Shown one piece after another: positions 6,220 through 11,976 of a stretch of 11,976 nucleotides of DNA (its first letter is position 1; every line of letters starts with the position of its first letter). The notes beneath the pieces were generated by a model. It worked only from the letters and a program-made list of their open reading frames with translations. It was not told the origin of the DNA and searched no databases. The stretch comes from DSOS01 sp035286585 (GTDB lineage Bacteria; Chloroflexota; Anaerolineae; Anaerolineales; UBA4823): NCBI GenBank assembly GCA_035286585.1, contig DATEDC010000139.1:1-11976 (forward strand), read 5' to 3'. The position numbers and the translations under genes are program-made.

Positions 6220-6957
6220 ATGGCTGAGACCGAGAAACCCGTGGCTGATGCCTGGGAGACTCCCCAAAACATTCTGGTGATTTTGGCGCACCCAGATGAC
6301 CCAGAATTTTTTTGTGGCGCGAGCGTCGCCCGCTGGACCGCATGCGGACACGTGGTGAGCTACTGCTTGCTAACCTGCGGGGATAAAGGGAGCCAGGACC
6401 GCAGTGTTGAATCTGAGGAGCTGTGCCAATTGCGGCAGAGGGAACAACAGGCTGCTGCGAAAATATTGGGCGTAGAGCGGGTTTGCTTCCTGAATCATCC
6501 GGATGGTTATCTGGTGCCAGACCTGGCGCTGCGGCGGGATATCACCCGGGTGATCCGCCAGGAACGTCCAGATGTGCTCGTCACCTGCGACCCAACCACC
6601 CTGTATATTGGGGAAAACCGATTGAACCATCCGGATCATCGAGCCGCGGGACAGGCTACGCTCGATGCGGTCTATCCGGCGGCGCGAGATCATTTGAACT
6701 TTATCGAGCTCTGGCGGGATGAAAAGCTGGAACCGCATAAAGTGCGGGAAGTGTGGGTGGCGGGAGCGCTGAACCCAAATATCGCCCTGGATGTGACGGC
6801 TACCTGGGAAATAAAGCTTCGGGCGCTCCGTGAGCACCGTAGTCAGATTGGCGACCCACAGCAATTTGAAGAACGGATGCGCAGCCGGCATACGTCAGAT
6901 AGCACGCCCGAAAATCCCCGTTATGAAGAGAAATTTCTACGCCTGATCTTATCTTGA
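6220..6957 (+). CDS. PIG-L / LmbE-family N-acetylglucosaminyl-type deacetylase
   Basis: A 245-residue cytosolic hydrolase. The zinc-site motif AHPDDPEFFCG lies at 23-33 and the second motif HPDHRAAG at 137-144. By family knowledge, the first His and second Asp of HPDD plus the later His (H140) bind Zn2+, and the first Asp acts as base. Family members remove acetyl groups from GlcNAc-type substrates in mycothiol, bacillithiol or glycolipid pathways, among others; the substrate here cannot be read from the sequence. ATG 6220 has GGAG at 6209-6212, 7 bases upstream, and is preferred over TTG 6214. It follows ricT by 68 bases on the same strand and may be the last gene of the long transcript, since a hairpin and a new promoter follow. 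Confidence 0.92.
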   Translation: MAETEKPVADAWETPQNILVILAHPDDPEFFCGASVARWTACGHVVSYCLLTCGDKGSQDRSVESEELCQLRQREQQAAAKILGVERVCFLNHPDGYLVPDLALRRDITRVIRQERPDVLVTCDPTTLYIGENRLNHPDHRAAGQATLDAVYPAARDHLNFIELWRDEKLEPHKVREVWVAGALNPNIALDVTATWEIKLRALREHRSQIGDPQQFEERMRSRHTSDSTPENPRYEEKFLRLILS

Positions 6958-6970
6958 GTGCTCTGGCAAT

Positions 6971-6994
6971 CCCGGCTTGAAAAAACCTGCCGGG
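6971..6994 (+). terminator. Hairpin after the PIG-L gene (weak terminator candidate)
   Basis: CCCGGC at 6971-6976 pairs with GCCGGG at 6989-6994 around a 12-base A-rich loop. It starts 13 bases after the stop codon and 33 bases before the gntR promoter. No T-run follows, so confidence in termination is low. Confidence 0.35.
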
Positions 6995-7026
6995 CAGCGA
7001 TCCTACGTGCTGAAAACTCGTACTGC

Positions 7027-7055
7027 TTGACTTATACCTGAAGCGGGGGTATAAT
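7027..7055 (+). promoter_or_regulatory. Strong sigma70-type promoter for gntR-korA-korB
   Basis: TTGACT at 7027-7032 (5 of 6) and a perfect TATAAT at 7050-7055 with the ideal 17-base spacer; GGGGG directly precedes the -10. Transcription would start near 7062, about 52 bases before the gntR start. No separate promoter is seen in the 45 bases before korA, so the three genes probably share this one. Confidence 0.85.
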
Positions 7056-7087
7056 ATCGCATTAATCCGAATAATCATATTAATCAG
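7032..7087 (+). repeat. Candidate operator region: inverted repeat over the -10 plus three 9-bp direct repeats
   Basis: TTATACC at 7032-7038 and GGTATAA at 7048-7054 form a 7-bp perfect inverted repeat with a 9-base spacer, overlapping the spacer and -10. Immediately downstream come three tandem 9-bp units of pattern A-W-TAATC-NN: attaatccg (7061-7069), aataatcat (7070-7078) and attaatcag (7079-7087), spanning the expected start site and early leader. Both are well placed for autoregulation by the GntR protein encoded next. Confidence 0.5.
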
Positions 7088-7113
7088 TATATTTAAGATT
7101 GATAAGGTCAACC

Positions 7114-7809
7114 ATGCAGCATGTAAACTTAGCCTCGGAATTCCTTCAATACTTGGCAACAAAAGCCAGAGATGGAAACGGACAGACTCGCCTGCCATCA
7201 CTGCATGAGCTGAGCGCTGAGCTGGGGATCAGCGTCGCCCGTTTGCGCGAGCAGTTAGAGGTCGCCAGGGCGCTGGGATTCGTGGAAGCCCGGCCGCGCA
7301 CGGGTATCCGCCGCCTGCCTTACAGTTTTTTGCCAGCCGTCCGGCTGAGCCTGGCGTATGCTGTAGAAATCGACCGCAAGCAGTTCGAAGCCTTCTCGGA
7401 GCTCCGCAACCACATCGAAGCTGCATACTGGTATGAGGCAGTTGGCAAACTGCTGCCCCAAGACCTGGAGGACCTGCAACTTCTGATGGACAGCGCCTGG
7501 GATAAACTGCGCAGCCTGCAGGTCAGGATACCGCACGATGAGCACCGCCAGCTCCACCTGGGTATTTTCAAACGACTGGATAATCCCTTTGTGATTGGCT
7601 TATTGGAAGCATACTGGGAGTCTTATGAAGCCGTAGGGCTGAACGTTTACGCCGATTACGATTACCTTCAGCGAGTGTGGAAATACCACCAGCAAATGGT
7701 GGATGCAATTTGCGCTGGCGATCTGCAGGCCGGCTACCAGGCGCTGGTAGAGCATAAAGATTTACTCTACCACCGACCCGTGGGTACAATGATGAATCCC
7801 GGTAAGTAA
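7114..7809 (+). CDS. GntR-family (FadR/FCD type) transcriptional regulator
   Basis: 231 residues. The N-terminal winged helix spans about 8-67 (RLPSLHELSAELGISVARLREQ, then the wing ARPRTGIRR). The rest is an all-helical FCD ligand domain with the expected metal-binding pattern: DEHRQLH (142-148), YHQQMVDAI (191-199) and EHKDLLYH (213-220). FCD regulators usually sense carboxylic or keto acids through a bound metal. That fits a gene directly upstream of a 2-oxoacid oxidoreductase, so it probably controls korAB in response to a carboxylate (inference). ATG 7114 has AAGG at 7104-7107 and is preferred over TTG 7099. The recognition helix differs from the usual LPSERELA-type start (LPSLHELSAELG). 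The stop lies 45 bases before korA. Confidence 0.9.
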   Translation: MQHVNLASEFLQYLATKARDGNGQTRLPSLHELSAELGISVARLREQLEVARALGFVEARPRTGIRRLPYSFLPAVRLSLAYAVEIDRKQFEAFSELRNHIEAAYWYEAVGKLLPQDLEDLQLLMDSAWDKLRSLQVRIPHDEHRQLHLGIFKRLDNPFVIGLLEAYWESYEAVGLNVYADYDYLQRVWKYHQQMVDAICAGDLQAGYQALVEHKDLLYHRPVGTMMNPGK

Positions 7810-7854
7810 AATTTTTATGGGTAGACCTTTTTTGATTTTTGTAAAGGAGCAGGA

Positions 7855-9699
7855 ATGACTGCACTAGAAACACTAACACTGGAAGAAACCCGAGCTGAAG
7901 CCATACCAGGCGTGAACAATTTTTCGATTACGGTGGCGACAGTAAACGGTTCTGGCAGCCAGACCTCCAACCTCACGCTTTTGCGGGCGATTTTCAAGAT
8001 GGGTGTCCCGGTTTCAGGAAAAAACCTGTTTCCGTCGAACATCCAGGGTCAGCCCACCTGGTATACGATCAGGGTGAACCAGGAGGGATATTTAGCCAGG
8101 CGTGAGGACCACGAGATCGTCGTGGCAATGAACGTCCAGACCTTTAGCCGGGATCTGGCGCGTGTGCTGCCTGGCGGCGTTTTCTTCTACGCTGACGATA
8201 TCAAGCTGGCGATCAACCGGGACGATATTGTCACTTATCCAATGCCGGTTAAGGAGCTCACCCGCCAATCGGGCGCTCCTTCTAAACTGCGTGACTACGT
8301 GGCAAACATGGTCTATGTCGGCGTGCTTTCCCAGATATTGAACATCGACCTGGATAAAATTTACCAGGCGCTCAACTTTCACTTCAAAGGCAAGACCAAG
8401 CCGATCGACCTGAACTTCGGCGTGGTCCAGAGCGCAGCGGATTGGGCTGCCGAGAATCTGGTTAAACAGGACACTTACCGGGTTGAACCAATGGACGCCA
8501 CCAAAGACTTCATCATGGCGGATGGCAATACGGCTGCAGCTTTGGGCGCGATCTACGGCGGCGTCCAATTTGGTTCCTGGTATCCCATCACGCCGGCTTC
8601 GAGCCTGGCTGAGGCGCTTCAGATGTACCTGCCCATTCTGCGCAAAGACCCGGATAGCGGAAAGAACACCTTTGCGGTTGTCCAGGCAGAGGATGAGCTG
8701 GCGGCGATCGGCATGGCGATCGGCGCCGGTTGGGCCGGGCTGCGGGCGATGACTTCCACTTCCGGCCCAGGGTTGAGCCTGATGACGGAATACGCTGGCT
8801 TGGGATACTTTGCCGAAGTGCCCGTGGTTGTCTGGGACATACAGCGGGTGGGTCCAAGCACCGGCTTGCCCACTCGCACCGCCCAAGGTGACCTGACTTT
8901 TGTATATTTCATGGGGCACGGCGATACGCAGCAGGTGATCTTGCTGCCGGGTTCTGTGAACGAATGCTTCGAGTTCGGCTGGTGGGCATTCGACATCGCC
9001 GAACGACTGCAAACCCCGGTTTTCGTGCTCTCAGACCTGGACCTGGGGATGAACCAGTGGATGACCACGCCCTTTGAGTACCCGAACCAACCCATTGATC
9101 GGGGAAAAATTCTAACCGAGGAAGACCTGGAGCGGCTGAACGAGGAGTGGGCGCGTTATAAAGACGTGGATGGCGACGGCATTCCCTACCGCACGATCCC
9201 CGGAAACCGCCATCCGAGGGCGGCTTACTTTACGCGCGGCACGGGTCACACAGAGGATGCCCGCTACAGCGAGGACAACCAGGTGTGGCATGATATGCTG
9301 GAGCGGTTGAAGAAGAAGTACAAGACCGCCCGGCAGCATGTACCTGGCCCGGTTTTTGATACGATGGAAGGGGCTCAAATTGGCATTATCGGCTTCGGCT
9401 CCACAGAGCCGGGAATCAGCGAGGCCCGCCATCAGCTCGCCCAGCTTGGCTTGATAACGGATTTCATGCGCATTCGCGCGGTGCCCTTCACAGCCGAGGT
9501 GGGAGATTTCATCCGCCAACACCAACGCTGTTATGTCGTCGAGATGAATAGAGATGGGCAAATACACCAGTTATTGACCCTGGAATATCCGGACCTGGCG
9601 ACTAAACTGATATCGTTGGCGTATACCGATGGGCTGCCTCTGACTGCCCGGCATGTACGTCGAGCGATCCTTGCCAAGGAGGACAAATTCGATGCATGA
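7855..9699 (+). CDS. korA: 2-oxoacid:ferredoxin oxidoreductase, fused gamma-alpha subunit (KorA type)
   Basis: 614 residues. Residues about 22-195 are the gamma domain (NGSGSQTSN and GKNLFPSNIQGQP near 31-67, and DLNFGVV at its end). The pyrimidine-binding alpha domain begins near 215, with DGNTAAALGAIYGG and the hallmark YPITPASS at 243-250, then QAEDELAAIGMAIGA (277-291), TSTSGPGLSLM (300-310) and QRVGPSTGLPTRTAQGD (330-346). The C-terminal domain has IGFGSTEPGISEA (511-524). With KorB it decarboxylates a 2-oxoacid using TPP and CoA and reduces ferredoxin. There are no CxxC ferredoxin modules, so external ferredoxin is the acceptor. AAAGGAG at 7843-7849 is a strong ribosome site 5 bases before the ATG. 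The two-subunit, gamma-alpha-fused layout resembles 2-oxoglutarate or broad 2-oxoacid enzymes, but the substrate is not certain. Confidence 0.94.
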   Translation: MTALETLTLEETRAEAIPGVNNFSITVATVNGSGSQTSNLTLLRAIFKMGVPVSGKNLFPSNIQGQPTWYTIRVNQEGYLARREDHEIVVAMNVQTFSRDLARVLPGGVFFYADDIKLAINRDDIVTYPMPVKELTRQSGAPSKLRDYVANMVYVGVLSQILNIDLDKIYQALNFHFKGKTKPIDLNFGVVQSAADWAAENLVKQDTYRVEPMDATKDFIMADGNTAAALGAIYGGVQFGSWYPITPASSLAEALQMYLPILRKDPDSGKNTFAVVQAEDELAAIGMAIGAGWAGLRAMTSTSGPGLSLMTEYAGLGYFAEVPVVVWDIQRVGPSTGLPTRTAQGDLTFVYFMGHGDTQQVILLPGSVNECFEFGWWAFDIAERLQTPVFVLSDLDLGMNQWMTTPFEYPNQPIDRGKILTEEDLERLNEEWARYKDVDGDGIPYRTIPGNRHPRAAYFTRGTGHTEDARYSEDNQVWHDMLERLKKKYKTARQHVPGPVFDTMEGAQIGIIGFGSTEPGISEARHQLAQLGLITDFMRIRAVPFTAEVGDFIRQHQRCYVVEMNRDGQIHQLLTLEYPDLATKLISLAYTDGLPLTARHVRRAILAKEDKFDA

Positions 9700-10741
9700 A
9701 CAAACAACTTCAACTCAACCACGGGTGCAGGTAAACATGGTGGGTTTAAGCAAGGCCGATTACCGCGGCAATCCAAGCACCTTGTGCCAGGGCTGCGGGC
9801 ATAATTCTATCTCCAGCCAGATTATCGCTGCCTGTTACGAAATGAATCTGGTCCCCGAGGATGTGGTCAAATTCAGCGGGATAGGCTGTTCCAGTAAAAG
9901 CCCCACCTATTTCATGGATCGTTCCTTCGGGTTTAATGGCTTACACGGGCGGATGCCCTCCCTAGCGACCGGAGCGCTGTTTGGGGACCATACCCTAAAA
10001 GGGCTGGGTGTGAGCGGCGATGGCGACACAGCCAGCATTGGCATGGGGCAGTTCAAGCATGTGGTCCGCCGCAATATGCGCCTGGTGTACATTGTTGAGA
10101 ACAATGGCGTATATGGCCTGACCAAAGGCCAGTTTTCGGCGACTGCAGAAGCTGGCCTGACGTTGAAAAACCAGGGCACAAATCCTTATATGCCGGTGGA
10201 TATCGCCTGGGAAGCCCTGATCGGTCATGCTACCTTCGTGGCGCGTTCATTTGCCGGAGATCCAAAGCAGGCGAAGGAGCTGATCAAGGCAGCCCTCAGC
10301 CACAATGGAGTGGCGGTGCTGGATATTATCAGCCCGTGTGTGACCTTCAACAACGAAGATACGGCAACGCATTCATACGCCTGGGGCAAAGACCACGAAG
10401 TGGCGCTCCATGAGCTGGCATATGTGCCGCCGGCGGAAGAAATCATGGTGGAGTACGAGCAGGGACAGGATCTCGAGGTGACGATGCACGACGGATCGAC
10501 GGTCATCTTGAGAAAACTCGAACGGGATTACGACCCTACGGACCGGGCTGAAGCCATTCGCGTGCTGGAAGAAGCCAACACCTGCAACTGCCTGATCACG
10601 GGCCTGATCTACATCGACACCTCACAGCCATCAATGACGAATATCTATAACTTACCGGATACACCCCTCAACCGGCTGCCGGAATATCGTATCCGCCCTG
10701 GTCCGGAGACGATGCAACGGGTGAATGACCTGATGTTTTAG
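9692..10741 (+). CDS. korB: 2-oxoacid:ferredoxin oxidoreductase beta subunit (KorB type, TPP and 4Fe-4S)
   Basis: 349 residues. It holds the TPP diphosphate site and one [4Fe-4S] cluster. C32 and C35 (LCQGCGH), C66 (GIGCSSK) and C216 (SPCVTF) fall at the spacing known for the four ligands in archaeal two-subunit enzymes. The TPP/Mg motif runs from GDGD (109-112) to NNGVYGLTKGQ (137-147). K69 just after the GCSS cysteine and L143 in VYGLTKGQ occupy positions tied to 2-oxoacid recognition in the Sulfolobus homologue (from memory). The lysine is compatible with 2-oxoglutarate. The family core ends near 240. The following 110 residues, including C298 and C300, are an extension of a type seen in bacterial KorB. 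ATG 9692 is chosen because AAGGAGG at 9676-9682 lies 9 bases upstream; it overlaps the korA end by 8 bases, implying coupled translation. Confidence 0.95.
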   Translation: MHEQTTSTQPRVQVNMVGLSKADYRGNPSTLCQGCGHNSISSQIIAACYEMNLVPEDVVKFSGIGCSSKSPTYFMDRSFGFNGLHGRMPSLATGALFGDHTLKGLGVSGDGDTASIGMGQFKHVVRRNMRLVYIVENNGVYGLTKGQFSATAEAGLTLKNQGTNPYMPVDIAWEALIGHATFVARSFAGDPKQAKELIKAALSHNGVAVLDIISPCVTFNNEDTATHSYAWGKDHEVALHELAYVPPAEEIMVEYEQGQDLEVTMHDGSTVILRKLERDYDPTDRAEAIRVLEEANTCNCLITGLIYIDTSQPSMTNIYNLPDTPLNRLPEYRIRPGPETMQRVNDLMF

Positions 10742-11643
10742 GCCGGCTGGCGGTATTTACTCCAATAGCGCTGAACGCCGTAGGTCGACATCCAGGAAGG
10801 ATTGGCGGTTTCATATGCCTGGATGGTGGCCTGGTCAACACCTTCGCGGGTTGATCGCTGCCGGGTCCAATCCAGAAAGCGGGTATTGAGCTCCTCGAAG
10901 GCGGGGTTTTGGGGGAGAAGATTTTCCATCCAATCGCAGACCTCATCCAGAGCTCGTTGAACGGCAGCCAGATGCCACACCGCGTCGGTATGGATCCCGA
11001 AATGCGTCGGGGCGATGCGGGTAAAAGATTCCTGCCTCAGGCGCTCCAAGCTAAGATACCATCTTTCGAGGTGGAACTCGGGGGGTGGCATAGGCAGGCG
11101 GATATGGCGGACGCCACCCAGTCGCACGCCGCCGATGTCGCCGCTGAAAAGCACGTCTTCGTGCAGGTAAGCGAAATGATGATCGGCGTGACCTGGGGTA
11201 TCGATGGCGCGAAAGCGCAGGTCGTCGATCTCTACCACCTCGCCATCGGAGAGCACCGAGAGCTGCTCGTCAGGAACTGGCAGGAATTCCCCCCACAGCG
11301 TATCCATCATATCCCCGTAGATGCGAGCAGCGCTGGAGAGCAGCTTCTCCGGGTTGAGCAGGTGCGGCGCTCCCACCGAGTGCACGTGCACGCGAGCGCC
11401 TTGCCGGGCAAGCCACCCGGCTGCCCCGGCGTGGTCCAGGTGAATATGGGTGAGAAGCAGGTCGGTGATATCCGCCGGCGAATAACCATGCTGCTCCAAA
11501 CCAGATCGTAGAGCGGGCACTGTCGAGCCAGGCCCACATTCGACGAGGACGGCACCGCTGCGGTGGGGCAGCAGGTAAGCGGCGATCGTGCCAGGAAGCC
11601 CCATGAAATTCAGATCCAATGTGTGGATAATATTTTCTGGCAT
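10738..11643 (-). CDS. Metallo-beta-lactamase-fold hydrolase
   Basis: 301 residues. The full MBL metal site is present: H66-x-H68-x-D70-H71 in THIHLDHAG, H152 in TPGHADHH, D169 in SGDIGG and H214 in PTHFG. This is the glyoxalase II-like dinuclear zinc (or iron) pattern. The early GLPGTIAAYLL and LVECGPGST strands are typical of the subfamily. Residues about 95-130 and 225-301 form extra helices that probably shape the substrate pocket; the substrate cannot be named. There is no flavodiiron domain. TGAGGGA lies 5 bases before the ATG. The gene is convergent with korB and the two stop codons overlap (10738-10741), leaving no room for a terminator between them, so the 3' ends of the transcripts probably overlap. 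Confidence 0.93.
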   Translation of the reverse strand: MPENIIHTLDLNFMGLPGTIAAYLLPHRSGAVLVECGPGSTVPALRSGLEQHGYSPADITDLLLTHIHLDHAGAAGWLARQGARVHVHSVGAPHLLNPEKLLSSAARIYGDMMDTLWGEFLPVPDEQLSVLSDGEVVEIDDLRFRAIDTPGHADHHFAYLHEDVLFSGDIGGVRLGGVRHIRLPMPPPEFHLERWYLSLERLRQESFTRIAPTHFGIHTDAVWHLAAVQRALDEVCDWMENLLPQNPAFEELNTRFLDWTRQRSTREGVDQATIQAYETANPSWMSTYGVQRYWSKYRQPA

Positions 11644-11678
11644 TAAATTCCCTCAGCGAGCGGGGACGCCCCTGGCGA

Positions 11679-11684
11679 AGTATA
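11679..11684 (-). promoter_or_regulatory. Possible -10 of the MBL hydrolase gene
   Basis: On the minus strand TATACT at 11684-11679 (5 of 6 to TATAAT), preceded by GGT, lies 35 bases before the start codon. No good -35 is seen at 16-18 bases upstream, so the assignment is weak. Confidence 0.3.
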
Positions 11685-11897
11685 ACCGAAAATCCCGCCT
11701 CCAGTGTGCTGCCCCACCCATGGTACTATCGGATTAGAGAATCTTTATCAATTCTTAATATTGGCTTAATGAATACTCCCTGGTGCAATCGTGGAAATAT
11801 TGATATCTTATCTCCAATCCATCTATCCTACCCTAAATGGAGTAGCCAACCTGGTGAGATAAGGTAATAGGCAAAATGGAGGTTTGGGGCGGCCCAA

Positions 11898-11952
11898 GTG
11901 TATAAAAAATACACAAAGTCATCCCACTTAGGTGACATTCTCACTTGACTTT
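11898..11952. repeat. Cluster of inverted repeats near the right edge
   Basis: GTGTAT at 11898-11903 pairs with ATACAC at 11909-11914 across an AAAAA loop. AAAGTCA at 11915-11921 pairs with TGACTTT at 11946-11952. Inside the latter, GTGA at 11932-11935 pairs with TCAC at 11941-11944 around a 5-base loop. The nesting could be an operator set, or the terminal part of an insertion sequence whose body lies beyond the window. Confidence 0.45.
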
Positions 11953-11973
11953 CGGAACTTTTCGTGCTATTTT
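11945..11973 (+). promoter_or_regulatory. Possible promoter pointing out of the window
   Basis: TTGACT at 11945-11950 (5 of 6) and TATTTT at 11968-11973 (4 of 6) are separated by 17 bases. The -35 falls within the right arm of the AAAGTCA/TGACTTT repeat. The gene it would serve is not in the window. Confidence 0.35.
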
Positions 11974-11976
11974 GTG

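Larger units (their letters stand above)
11644..11976. other. Gene-free right-hand region, AT-richer, with short inverted repeats
   Basis: No open frame with a recognisable product is seen here on either strand. The first 60 bases serve the MBL gene. From about 11730 to 11880 the base composition is visibly AT-richer than the coding part of the window, and it contains a loose palindrome (AGAAT at 11738-11742 facing ATTCT at 11750-11754). The last 80 bases carry several denser inverted repeats and a promoter-like pair, listed separately. It is most likely the upstream region of a gene or element beyond the window edge. Confidence 0.5.

Noticed and set aside
8092..9012. Long open frame (306 codons) antisense to korA
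   Set aside because: It lies wholly inside a well-conserved korA and its translation has no recognisable domain. Such frames are common opposite GC-moderate genes.
10909..11511. Plus-strand frame of 200 codons opposite the MBL hydrolase
   Set aside because: The minus strand encodes a complete MBL metal site here. The plus frame shows no motif.
1..11976. CRISPR arrays, tRNA or rRNA genes, toxin-antitoxin or defence systems
   Set aside because: No spaced direct-repeat array, cloverleaf-like segment, rRNA-like segment, nuclease or defence domain was seen.

Overview
The window looks like a housekeeping and energy-metabolism stretch of a GC-moderate anaerobic bacterium. Three features suggest Chloroflexota (Anaerolineae-like): the set of genes (fused NuoCD, a two-subunit KorAB-type 2-oxoacid:ferredoxin oxidoreductase, PSP1/RicT, LmbE-type PIG-L, Mrp), the sigma70-like TTGACA/TATAAT promoters, and the protein flavour. 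This taxonomic call is an inference from pattern memory. No rRNA, tRNA or other marker is present to confirm it.

Left edge (1-303): a truncated winged-helix regulator on the minus strand, apparently leaderless, faces a divergent strong promoter whose -35 lies inside a 7-bp perfect inverted repeat. Block 1 (304-6957, all plus strand) is probably one long transcript. It starts with an IscX homologue translationally coupled to nuoB, then nuoCD (fused) and an unusual nuoI. These are followed by an unrecognised 110-residue Cys/His protein, a Mrp-family P-loop ATPase lacking the usual CXXC, a RicT/YaaT-like PSP1 protein rich in cysteines, and a PIG-L deacetylase. The common thread up to RicT is iron-sulfur chemistry: three Fe-S-linked complex I subunits surrounded by candidate Fe-S assembly or Fe-S-carrying proteins. 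Subunits NuoA, H, J-N and the NADH module EFG are absent from the window.

Block 2 (7027-10741, plus strand): a strong promoter with inverted and direct repeats drives a FadR-type GntR regulator, followed closely by korA (gamma-alpha fusion) and korB (TPP plus 4Fe-4S). The pair would oxidise a 2-oxoacid with CoA and reduce ferredoxin. A complex I without its NADH module could in principle oxidise that ferredoxin, which would link the two blocks functionally, but this is inference.

Right edge: a metallo-beta-lactamase-fold hydrolase is convergent to korB with overlapping stop codons. The last 333 bases hold no gene. They are AT-richer and end in several short inverted repeats and a plausible promoter pointing out of the window. 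I see no convincing new defence, mobile or RNA system. The most unusual points are the composition of the Fe-S/complex I cluster, the Mrp without CXXC, and the architecture of the two regulated promoters.
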